Shown: in pieces, positions 1-5,846 of the stretch
Position numbering within the stretch: position 1 is the first letter of the stretch
How the letters are laid out: each line of letters opens with the position of its first letter
NCBI GenBank assembly: GCA_022704985.1
Contig: JAKJFI010000015.1
Location: 1-12,047 of the forward strand
Direction: 5' to 3'
Length of the DNA stretch: 12,047 bases
Source: Candidatus Omnitrophota bacterium
Lineage (GTDB): Bacteria > Ratteibacteria > UBA8468 > B48-G9 > JAFGKM01
Notes under the pieces: generated by a model
The model's input: only the letters and a program-made list of their open reading frames with translations
Databases searched by the model: none
What the model was told of the DNA's origin: nothing
Program-made: the position numbers and the translations under genes

Positions 1-183
1 CCACAGGTTCCTGAAAGTTCTCTTTTTGTTTCTGCGGTCCCTGTAAGCATAGGTTAGTCCCTTTTCCGTGAATTCCTTTGCCCTTTTGAAGAGCTTGGAC
101 CGTCCCTGCCGGTATCCCTTAGCTCTTTTAAGAACCTTATTGTGTCTCTGCTTTCGCGCGGGCGCATTCTGTGTTCTCGGCAT
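1..183 (-). CDS. rplT: 50S ribosomal protein L20, N-terminal part (runs off the window)
   Basis: The first 61 residues are visible, beginning [18 protein letters not shown] and continuing through [14 protein letters not shown] to [11 protein letters not shown]. This is the basic N-terminal extension that threads into 23S rRNA in L20; the globular C-terminal half (full proteins are about 115-120 residues) lies beyond base 1. L20 is an early assembly protein of the large subunit and in several bacteria is also the translational repressor of its own operon. The ATG at 181-183 has a strong Shine-Dalgarno sequence, AAAGGAG, 7 nt upstream. It is the last gene seen of thrS-infC-rpmI-rplT and starts 63 nt after rpmI ends. 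The 15 nt ending in its Shine-Dalgarno sequence are identical to those before infC. Confidence 0.96.
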   Translation of the reverse strand, partial: MPRTQNAPARKQRHNKVLKRAKGYRQGRSKLFKRAKEFTEKGLTYAYRDRRNKKRTFRNLW

Positions 184-246
184 CTCTATACTCCTTTACC
201 CCGAACCCTCGTATGTTATTCTTATGAGGGGTCCTGATTTTGTTTC

Positions 247-447
247 CTATTTGTACGGCAGCAACTTCTTTATTCTCTTGCTGTCCCCTTTGCTTTTTAA
301 GACGGCGACCGTCTTGATACGTCTTTTCCTTTTTGAACTCTTGCCGGAAAGCAGATGTGCGCCTCCGGCTCCGTAATGCATTACCTTTCCTGTCGCGGTA
401 ACCTTAAATCTTTTCGCTATGGCTTTCTTTGTTTTTAACTTGGGCAT
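247..447 (-). CDS. rpmI: 50S ribosomal protein L35
   Basis: This is a 66-residue, very basic protein starting MPKLKTKKAIAKRFKVTATG, followed by HLLSGKSSKRKRR; both segments are diagnostic of bacterial L35, and the length is normal for the family (about 64-66). L35 is a small structural protein of the 50S subunit. The ATG at 445-447 follows the infC stop by 13 nt. Its Shine-Dalgarno sequence AAAAGGA (455-461) reaches the infC stop codon at a spacing of 7 nt, so translation is probably coupled to infC. The infC-rpmI-rplT order is the standard one, in which L35 and L20 are usually co-controlled by L20. Confidence 0.97.
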   Translation of the reverse strand: MPKLKTKKAIAKRFKVTATGKVMHYGAGGAHLLSGKSSKRKRRIKTVAVLKSKGDSKRIKKLLPYK

Positions 448-460
448 TGTTCAGTCCTTT

Positions 461-997
461 TCATAATGGTATAAAGGTCACGCTCAACCGCGGGCCTTCC
501 ATTTTGGGAGGCCTTTCAATCTTGCCTATGGCCGCCAGTTCTTTTGTAAGTCTTTCAAGTAACTGATATCCCCTTTCCTTGTGCAGTATCTCGCGACCCT
601 TGTAGAAAATGGTTACTTTTACCCGGTGTCCGTCCTTCAGGAAATCTTCAACATGCTGTTTCTTGAACTTATAGTCATGCTCGCTGGTTTCCGGGGTGAA
701 ACGAATCTCTTTAATATGGGTCACCTTCTGTTTCTTCTTTACTTCCTTTTCCTTCTTCTTCTGCTCGTAAAGGAACTTCTTCAGGTCCATTATCCGGCAG
801 ACCGGCGGAGATGCGTTGGGCACTATCTCTACCAGGTCAAGATCCTGTTCCCTGGCTTTCAGCAGAGCGTCTTTTTTATCAACGACTCCATATTGTTGTC
901 CGGCATCTCCTATCAAACGCACCTGCGGAGCCCTTATCTGGAAGTTAAATCTGTATCTGCTTCTGGTGTCCGGATACCTATTTCTTTGATAATAAAT
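461..997 (-). CDS. infC: Translation initiation factor IF-3, probable ATT start
   Basis: IF-3 binds the 30S subunit, monitors start-codon/initiator-tRNA pairing and prevents premature 50S joining. The N-domain opens with QIRAPQVRLIG and contains LVEIVPNASPPVCRIMD. A lysine-rich linker (EQKKKEKEVKKKQK) leads to the C-domain, with HIKEIRF and KVTIFYKGREI. No ATG lies in frame. An in-frame GTG exists at 1022-1024 but has no good Shine-Dalgarno sequence, and starting there would translate through an obvious one. That sequence, AAAGGAG (1003-1009), sits 5 nt before an in-frame ATT at 995-997. Starting at ATT gives 178 residues, with 20 residues before the conserved IRAP segment, close to the 18 in E. 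coli IF-3. Enteric infC is well known to start with AUU, which lets IF-3 repress itself. The alternative is GTG with 187 residues. Confidence 0.93.
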   Translation of the reverse strand: MYYQRNRYPDTRSRYRFNFQIRAPQVRLIGDAGQQYGVVDKKDALLKAREQDLDLVEIVPNASPPVCRIMDLKKFLYEQKKKEKEVKKKQKVTHIKEIRFTPETSEHDYKFKKQHVEDFLKDGHRVKVTIFYKGREILHKERGYQLLERLTKELAAIGKIERPPKMEGPRLSVTFIPL

Positions 998-1017
998 AAA
1001 CGCTCCTTTACCCCGAA
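995..1017 (-). promoter_or_regulatory. infC ribosome binding site and ATT initiation codon
   Basis: Reading the minus strand, the 15-mer TTCGGGGTAAAGGAG occupies 1017 to 1003. Five bases later comes ATT (997-995), in frame with IF-3. Known biology: IF-3 discriminates against non-AUG/GUG/UUG starts, so a gene starting at AUU is translated less when IF-3 is plentiful. The same 15-mer precedes rplT (205-191). The assignment rests on spacing and on the expected N-terminal length, not on protein data. Confidence 0.7.
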
Positions 1018-1083
1018 TTCTCACATCCCAGGTTTTCTTGTGAGGGATTCAAGATTTCGTTGTTCTGTCCTTTAATCTGCCAG

Positions 1084-1092
1084 TTTATAACA
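1084..1092 (-). promoter_or_regulatory. Possible extended -10 promoter for infC-rpmI-rplT
   Basis: In the thrS-infC gap the minus strand reads TGTTATAAA, an extended -10 shape (TGnTATAAA), with no convincing -35 at 17 nt. Internal promoters feeding infC are known in other thrS operons. The evidence is weak. Confidence 0.3.
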
Positions 1093-1122
1093 CACGAACC
1101 TTTAGAATGATACAATAAAAAA

Positions 1123-2832
1123 TTAGTTGTGTCCAATCTCTTTCAACATCTTGATGAGGTCTGCAATCTTGAAACTGCCGGTCATCCCTTCTTTGTGCTT
1201 CCTCATTGAAACTTCCTGGTTTTCCATCTCCCTGTCTCCAACTATGAGCATGTAAGGCACCTTCTCCTGCTCGGCATCCCGTATCTTCCTGTTAATCTTT
1301 TCGTTGCGGCAGTCCACCTGAACCCGGAAGTTCTGTTCCAGCATCTTTTTCACCTGACCCGCATAATCTGCATGTCTGTTGCTTATCGGCATGATTCGCA
1401 ATTGTTCGGGAGCGAGCCAGAACGGGAAGTTTCCTTTGTAGTGTTCAATCAGCACGCCTATGAACCTTTCAAGAGAACCGAAAATCGCCCGGTGTATCAT
1501 GATAGGAACCCGGGATTCTCCTTCCTGTCCGGTGTATTTCACGTCAAACCTTTCCGGTATGTTGAAATCCACCTGTATCGTCGAACACTGCCACTCCCTG
1601 TTCAGGCAGTCCTTCACTTTTATGTCTATCTTCGGCCCGTAGAATACGCCTTCTCCGGGGTCGACTTCATACGGTATCTGCTTATTCTTCAGCGCGTTCG
1701 CAAGAGCGGTTGTTGCCTTCTCCCAGTTCTCCGAGGTGCCAACGTATTTTTGCGGACGGGTGGACAGGAACACCTTGTAATCGGTAAACCCAAAACTGCC
1801 GAGGAAAAACCGGGTAAGGTCCAGCACCTTGCCCACTTCCTCCTCTGCTTGTTCCTCGGTACAGAAGATATGCGCATCGTCCTGAGTAAATCCCCTGACC
1901 CGCATGAGTCCGTGCAGCACGCCCTGTTTTTCATACCTGTAAACCGTGCCCAGCTCCGCCCATCTTATCGGCAGTTCCCTGTAAATTCTCAAACGGCTGT
2001 TATATATCAATATATGAAACGGGCAGTTCATCGGTTTTAACTGGAAAGTCTTTTTCTCCATCTCCATCGGAGCGTACATGTTCTCTTTGTAAAAACCGGT
2101 ATGCCCGGATTTATGCCACAGCGCAATGTCGGCGATGTGGGGAGTGTAAACAAGTTCGTACCCGTTTTTCAGGTGTATTTCCTTCCAGAAATCCTCGATA
2201 AGCTTTCTTACTATCGCTCCCTTCGGGTGCCAGTAGATGAGACCTGAGCCGTATTCGGGGTATATGCTGAACAGGTCCAGCTGCGCCCCCAGCGTCCTGT
2301 GGTCGCGTTCCTTTGCCTCCTCCAGAAACTTCAGGTGCTCCGCAAGCTCGTTTTTCGAGGGGAAGGAGATGCCGTAAATCCTTTGCATGCTTTCCCTGTC
2401 TTCGTCCCCTCTCCAATAAGAGGAAGCGGTGCTCAAAAGCTTGTAGTGCTTAACCTGTCCGGTGGATTCAAGATGCGGTCCCTCGCACAGGTCGATAAAA
2501 TCGCCCTGTCTGTAAAAGGTGATGTCGCCGTCCTGTAAGTCTTCAAGGATTTCAAGCTTAAAAGGTTCTTCTTTCAGCTGTTCGCGCGCCTCGTCTTTTG
2601 TCTTGCAGAGCATTTCAATGGGAACATTGGACCGGATAATCTTCTCCATCTCCTTCTCAATCAGTTTGAGGTCTTCCGGGGTAAAGGGTTCCTGTTTGAA
2701 GAAGTCATAGTAGAAACCCTTCTCGATGGCGGGTCCTGTGCCCAGCTTTACGTCGGGGAAGAGTCTTTTGACCGCATTGGCGAGAATATGCGATGATGTG
2801 TGCCAGTATCTTATCTCTTCGTTCCTGTCCAT
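1123..2832 (-). CDS. thrS: Threonyl-tRNA synthetase lacking the TGS domain
   Basis: This class II synthetase charges tRNA-Thr. With the ATG at 2830-2832 it is 569 residues and starts directly in the editing domain. HTSSH (residues 11-15) and DLCEGPH (114-120) supply the His, His, Cys and His of the Ser-tRNA-Thr deacylation site. The catalytic core follows: LKPMNCPFH (zinc Cys 270), motif 2 around RYEKQGVLHGLMRVRGF, DDAHIFC (His 321), PIMIHRAIFGSLERF (His 447, motif 3). The anticodon-binding domain starts near MPISNRHADYA. The usual N-terminal TGS domain of about 60 residues is absent, and the upstream DNA does not encode one. The frame stays open upstream to a GTG at 2932-2934 (603 residues), but that extension lies partly in a duplicated tRNA-flanking repeat. 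GGAGG is 17 nt from the ATG, too far to settle the start. Next gene: infC. Confidence 0.95.
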   Translation of the reverse strand: MDRNEEIRYWHTSSHILANAVKRLFPDVKLGTGPAIEKGFYYDFFKQEPFTPEDLKLIEKEMEKIIRSNVPIEMLCKTKDEAREQLKEEPFKLEILEDLQDGDITFYRQGDFIDLCEGPHLESTGQVKHYKLLSTASSYWRGDEDRESMQRIYGISFPSKNELAEHLKFLEEAKERDHRTLGAQLDLFSIYPEYGSGLIYWHPKGAIVRKLIEDFWKEIHLKNGYELVYTPHIADIALWHKSGHTGFYKENMYAPMEMEKKTFQLKPMNCPFHILIYNSRLRIYRELPIRWAELGTVYRYEKQGVLHGLMRVRGFTQDDAHIFCTEEQAEEEVGKVLDLTRFFLGSFGFTDYKVFLSTRPQKYVGTSENWEKATTALANALKNKQIPYEVDPGEGVFYGPKIDIKVKDCLNREWQCSTIQVDFNIPERFDVKYTGQEGESRVPIMIHRAIFGSLERFIGVLIEHYKGNFPFWLAPEQLRIMPISNRHADYAGQVKKMLEQNFRVQVDCRNEKINRKIRDAEQEKVPYMLIVGDREMENQEVSMRKHKEGMTGSFKIADLIKMLKEIGHN

Positions 2833-2870
2833 TCTTCGGATTTCTCTCGCCTCCTCGTGATACTCATTAC

Positions 2871-2962
2871 GGTTCTCATCCCTGCTCAACCCCTTCTTTG
2901 CCTTTTTTTGCAACCAGTCTTTCTCTGCTTTCACTGTATCTGCTGGCGGGGCGGACGGGATT
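2871..2962 (-). repeat. 92-bp direct repeat, copy A (overlaps the upstream extension of the thrS frame)
   Basis: Positions 2871-2962 and 3036-3127 match at 90 of 92 bases (two differences, near 2901 and 2906). On the minus strand the unit begins with the last 19 bases of tRNA-Asp including CCA (AATCCCGTCCGCCCCGCCA) and runs about 73 bases beyond the tRNA. In this copy the rest of the tRNA is missing. The sequence continues into the thrS frame, supplying its GTG-initiated extension of about 20 codons. Confidence 0.93.
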
Positions 2963-3035
2963 GTGCTTGCTGAAAGGCGCTTCGCACGATCTCCGTTTGC
3001 GAACCGCGGCTACTTCAGTCGGTTCGACCCCAAGA
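2963..3035 (-). other. 73-bp spacer between the direct repeats, possible insertion remnant
   Basis: This sequence lies between the two copies and is not itself repeated. It contains two inverted repeats: TTCGCA/TGCGAA (2981-2986 and 2998-3003) and CGAACCG/CGGTTCG (3000-3006 and 3020-3026). One minus-strand frame is open from within copy B through the spacer into copy A and includes VEPTEVAAVRKRR then EAPFSKHNPVRPASR. Tails that read through a tRNA 3' end in this way remind me of small GIY-YIG nuclease genes inserted at tRNAs. That is recollection, and no nuclease core is present here. Confidence 0.4.
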
Positions 3036-3127
3036 GGTTCTCATCCCTGCTCAACCCCTTCTTTGTCTTTCTTTGCAACCAGTCTTTCTCTGCTTTCACT
3101 GTATCTGCTGGCGGGGCGGACGGGATT
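3036..3127 (-). repeat. 92-bp direct repeat, copy B (tRNA-Asp 3' end and downstream flank)
   Basis: This copy includes the true 3' end of the intact tRNA-Asp gene (3109-3127) plus 73 bp downstream. Its GTG frame gives about 29 codons and then stops at TAG, so it is not a usable thrS start. The offset to copy A is exactly 165 bp, so the extra material amounts to one copy plus the 73-bp spacer. Confidence 0.93.
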
Positions 3128-3185
3128 CGAACCCGCGACTTCCAGATCGACAGTCTGGCATTCTAGGCCGCTGAACTACCGCCCC
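3109..3185 (-). tRNA. tRNA-Asp, anticodon GTC, CCA encoded
   Basis: The minus strand gives a complete 77-nt cloverleaf. The acceptor GGGGCGG pairs perfectly with CCGCCCC, followed by discriminator G and encoded CCA. The D arm begins GTTC with G10, and the anticodon stem is CCAGA/TCTGG around the loop CTGTCGA, so the anticodon is GTC. The T arm is CGGG-TTCGAAT-CCCG. G34, U35, C36, G73 and G10 are the known aspartate identity elements. It is transcribed toward thrS and is probably processed from the same transcript. The last 19 bases recur at 2944-2962. Confidence 0.97.
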
Positions 3186-3204
3186 ATATCTCATGAAGCT
3201 GAAT

Positions 3205-3233
3205 ATTATACCCTCAATGTATTCCTGCGTCAA
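3205..3233 (-). promoter_or_regulatory. Strong sigma70-type promoter for tRNA-Asp (and probably the thrS operon)
   Basis: On the minus strand TTGACG (3233-3228) is separated by exactly 17 nt from a perfect TATAAT (3210-3205). Transcription would start near 3198, about 13 nt before the tRNA 5' end. I see no terminator between the tRNA and thrS. Confidence 0.78.
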
Positions 3234-3289
3234 ATACCATTTATTTTACCATTATTGAAAGGGGTTTAAAAAACGGCACGCCAAGAAGT

Positions 3290-3506
3290 ATGGACTGCTC
3301 AAAAGTCAGGGGTTTCAACTGCAAGCCCAGCTGGGGAAGTCATGGCATTGAGATATGGGGCAGGGATTTCAATCTGGCTGGAAATCTGCCGGCAGGAGAT
3401 GAAATGTTTCCCGGATATCAACATCCTTCGCCTGTGGCTTTCTTTTGACACGTATATCCGCTACCCGGAAGAAACGCCTGAAGAAGTCCGCTTCAACAAT
3501 TTCTGA
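3290..3506 (+). pseudogene. Frameshifted N-terminal relic of a glycoside-hydrolase-like (cellulase/beta-galactosidase-type) protein
   Basis: From ATG 3290 one frame reads MDCSKVRGFN, then KPSWGSHGIEIWGRDFN. Around 3374-3390 the similarity moves to the +1 frame, which reads LEICRQEMKCFPDINILRLW, then LSFDTYIRYPEETPEEVRF, and stops at TGA 3504-3506. Joined, they resemble the start of TIM-barrel glycosidase-like proteins with a GFN-PSYG...EIW...FP-MN-IRLWLSWD pattern. The family assignment is from memory of that pattern. About 70 residues of what should be a protein of several hundred remain, so the gene is truncated as well as frameshifted. No good ribosome binding site sits next to the ATG. 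It lies between tRNA-Asp and comEC and is the only identifiable content of the 348-bp gap 3186-3533 apart from the tRNA promoter and a palindrome. Confidence 0.7.
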
Positions 3507-3520
3507 ACTGCCCGGGCAGT
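3507..3520. repeat. 14-bp perfect palindrome just past the comEC stop
   Basis: ACTGCCCGGGCAGT is its own reverse complement. It sits 13 bp beyond the comEC stop and immediately after the glycosidase-relic stop. There is no loop and no T-tract on either side, so it is not a standard intrinsic terminator; a dimeric-protein site is possible. Confidence 0.5.
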
Positions 3521-3533
3521 AGCAAGTTGTACG

Positions 3534-5846
3534 TTACTGGTAGAAGCGAGAGATACGGAAGGGCGATGAGGCGAAATCCATCTTTACCGCACCGTCGTTC
3601 AGGTAGAACGTTTTTATATCCGGCGGCGGCAGTTTTGAGAATTTCTTGAGGTTCCGCGGCAGAATCAGGTAGCGGTATTCTGTTGTGTCCAGATTTTTCC
3701 TTGTTGCCGCGTTCGTCCGGACGTCCCAGATGCAGACAACGTCAAACTGCCTGTGCCGCAACTTTTCCGATATGCCTTCCCCGAGACAGGGGGCAATCAG
3801 TATGCAGGTCTCTCCATGGCTTATTGCGTAGGAGAGCATGTCCTTTTCTTCGCCGAGCAGTTCAACTGTCAGCCCGTTGATAACAGTTTTTCCGTTTTCC
3901 GGCAGGAACTTGAACATATCCGGAAAGACCCGGTAAAAATAGACATTGTCATAGGGAAAGCTGAATTCGTTATGAATGACAGGATACTCATATACCCGCT
4001 GAACTTTGGTTGTTTGCCGCAGGGTCTTGAGCGTTCCCGTATGGTTATAAGAAGAGGTTGTATAGAATAGCGCGGTTTCTTTTATCCGTTCCTCCTTCAG
4101 CAGGGGGGACAGGATTTCCTCTATCTCCGGTTTCCTGTAGTGGTCCGCGAGAAACGCGACGGACACGCTGTTTTCTCCGGCATAGAGCGCCGAAGGTTTG
4201 CTGAATGAAAGAAAGTATAACCTGTCCGGCCGCGGCTGGCGCAAGCGCGGGAGAGCAATCCCCGTCAGCAGAAAGAAACAGGAAACTGCGGATAGGAGGA
4301 GAGTTCTGTTTTTTTTGCGCGGAGCGTAAAACACGAGGAATGATATGCCGTAAAACGCCAGGAGCAGCCACAGGGACATATAAAACTTCAGGACGAAGGG
4401 CGAGAGTTGTGAGGAGACCGTGATACCATTGAGAAAGATAGACAGCAGATATCTCAACGGTATAAAGAAGAAGGGGAAAATCAGGGATATAAGCGAAGCG
4501 GTGAGAATCACTCCTGAAAAAGGCAGGAATACAAGGTTGTTCACCAGCCCTATGGGATAAAAAAGACCGAAATGATAAAGGAGTATGGGAAATACCGCAA
4601 GCTGCGCCGCGAAACAGCTCAGCAGGAGAATCTGCATGCCGTTCCTGTTTCGCAGGTTAAACCTCCTGAAAAACAGTAGGATGCCTGCCGTTGCGATGAA
4701 GGAGAGCTGGAACGACGCGTCAAAGAAGTTAAAAGGGTTTATCAGCAACATGAGGATAGCGGCGATAATTATGGAGTTGACACCGTCTATGTCGCGTTCC
4801 AGTATCTCCCCGGCGTTGAAGAACGAGAGCATCAGGACAGCTCTGACGACAGGGGTCTGGAAGCCTGTCAGTCCCGCGTAAAACCACATAAAGAGAAGCG
4901 AGAAAAAAGGGAAAAATTTTGGATGGCTGTTATTTATCCTCGCAAAAGGGAACAAGAGAATTTTCAGGAATAGGATTATGAAGACGAAGTGTGAGCCGGA
5001 AATAACCAGGATGTGGTATGTGCCGCTCCTTATCCCCGCTTCCCGCAGGAAGTCCGGAATGTTCTCCGCGCCCAGCGTTATAGTTTCAATTAGCGCCTTC
5101 TCATTGGGGAAATACGCAAAATACTTCTCGATTCTTCTCTTCAGAGTGCTTTTCGTTTCATGCAGGAGAAAAGAGAGAGAATAACGCCTGCAGGATATTG
5201 CCGTCAATGTTTCTGCTTTCCCTTCAAGGTGTACGCCGCGCCTTGCCATGAAACTGCGGTAGTCAAAAGCATAGGGATTCGCGGGGGAAGGGATTTTTTT
5301 AAGCGACAGCGAGCTCATTTTCAGGCGTGTTCCGGGGATAAATGCAGACTGCGGTCTTGCTTTTGTCTTGAGCAGTATCTTGCCGGAGGAAGGGCGATTT
5401 TTCCCGTCAGAGGTATATACGCTCCTTATTTTGACGATGTAGGAGGTTGCGAATGTGTACGGTCTTGCCGAGATTATCTCCCCTTCCGCTTCCGCGAAGG
5501 TTGCCTCCTTGCCGATATCCTCTACCTTTTCATCTGATATTTCTCCTGCGGGGGGAGAAGGAACGGGGGGAGAAGGAAACAGAGAAAAGGAGTGATGGGA
5601 AAGGGGGGCATTGGGGAAAGCAATCCTTTGAATATCGTTAGAGGGGATGCGCAGGTGCAGGTAAGAGGCAATAATTCCAGCGAGAAGAAAAACGGCAAAG
5701 AAAAGGGATTTCCTGTTTTTCAAGACACAGGCAAAAGAAGCGAGAAGTATAAAAGCGATTGCCGGCAAAGGGCATTTAATATAAAGGAGCGAGATACCGG
5801 CTGTCAGTCCTGCCAGTGAAAGGAGAAGCCTGTTTCTGTGAGCCAT
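3534..5846 (-). CDS. comEC: ComEC/Rec2-family DNA-uptake channel protein with degenerate C-terminal domain
   Basis: This is a 770-residue inner-membrane protein of the family that carries single-stranded DNA across the membrane during natural transformation. Residues 1-65 hold N-terminal membrane segments. A Pro-rich linker with a five-residue repeat (FPSPP, VPSPP) spans about 90-99, and a soluble OB-like region follows at about 115-215. The competence domain runs from about 250 to 510, with many membrane helices, the signature HILVISGSHFVF (usually SGLH) and the downstream GFQTPVVRAVLM and DASFQLSFIATAGI. The C-terminal 230 residues occupy the place of the metallo-beta-lactamase-like domain but lack its HxxxDH metal motif; at the expected place is TTSSYNHTGTL. 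The start overlaps the dapF stop as TAATG, so translation is probably coupled. No other competence genes are in view. Confidence 0.88.
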   Translation of the reverse strand: MAHRNRLLLSLAGLTAGISLLYIKCPLPAIAFILLASFACVLKNRKSLFFAVFLLAGIIASYLHLRIPSNDIQRIAFPNAPLSHHSFSLFPSPPVPSPPAGEISDEKVEDIGKEATFAEAEGEIISARPYTFATSYIVKIRSVYTSDGKNRPSSGKILLKTKARPQSAFIPGTRLKMSSLSLKKIPSPANPYAFDYRSFMARRGVHLEGKAETLTAISCRRYSLSFLLHETKSTLKRRIEKYFAYFPNEKALIETITLGAENIPDFLREAGIRSGTYHILVISGSHFVFIILFLKILLFPFARINNSHPKFFPFFSLLFMWFYAGLTGFQTPVVRAVLMLSFFNAGEILERDIDGVNSIIIAAILMLLINPFNFFDASFQLSFIATAGILLFFRRFNLRNRNGMQILLLSCFAAQLAVFPILLYHFGLFYPIGLVNNLVFLPFSGVILTASLISLIFPFFFIPLRYLLSIFLNGITVSSQLSPFVLKFYMSLWLLLAFYGISFLVFYAPRKKNRTLLLSAVSCFFLLTGIALPRLRQPRPDRLYFLSFSKPSALYAGENSVSVAFLADHYRKPEIEEILSPLLKEERIKETALFYTTSSYNHTGTLKTLRQTTKVQRVYEYPVIHNEFSFPYDNVYFYRVFPDMFKFLPENGKTVINGLTVELLGEEKDMLSYAISHGETCILIAPCLGEGISEKLRHRQFDVVCIWDVRTNAATRKNLDTTEYRYLILPRNLKKFSKLPPPDIKTFYLNDGAVKMDFASSPFRISRFYQ
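5550..5579. repeat. 15-bp tandem duplication inside comEC
   Basis: The plus strand has GGGGGGAGAAGGAAC followed by GGGGGGAGAAGGAAA, two units differing at one base. It is in frame, encodes the FPSPP-VPSPP part of the linker, and includes two G6 runs that could slip. Confidence 0.85.

Noticed and set aside
68..376. Plus-strand open frame opposite rplT and rpmI
   Set aside because: It lies antisense to two clear ribosomal protein genes and its product resembles nothing.
581..1075. 164-residue plus-strand frame opposite infC
   Set aside because: It is antisense to IF-3, has odd composition and no usable ribosome binding site.
1372..2040. 222-residue plus-strand frame opposite thrS
   Set aside because: A shadow of the conserved ThrRS catalytic core.
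2832..2934. GTG start for thrS (603 residues)
   Set aside because: No Shine-Dalgarno sequence precedes it, much of the extension is repeat DNA, and it does not resemble a TGS domain; kept only as an alternative.
2832..3108. A T-box or threonine attenuator upstream of thrS
   Set aside because: I found no T-box sequence, no terminator with a T-tract and no run of threonine codons.
2793..3269. Plus-strand frame with a repeated peptide and the segment GRTGFEPATSRSTVW
   Set aside because: The segment is the well-known artefact of translating the antisense of a tRNA; the repeated peptide is the direct repeat read backwards.
4045..4371. Minus-strand frame inside comEC in another phase
   Set aside because: It overlaps the comEC coding region and shows no family similarity.
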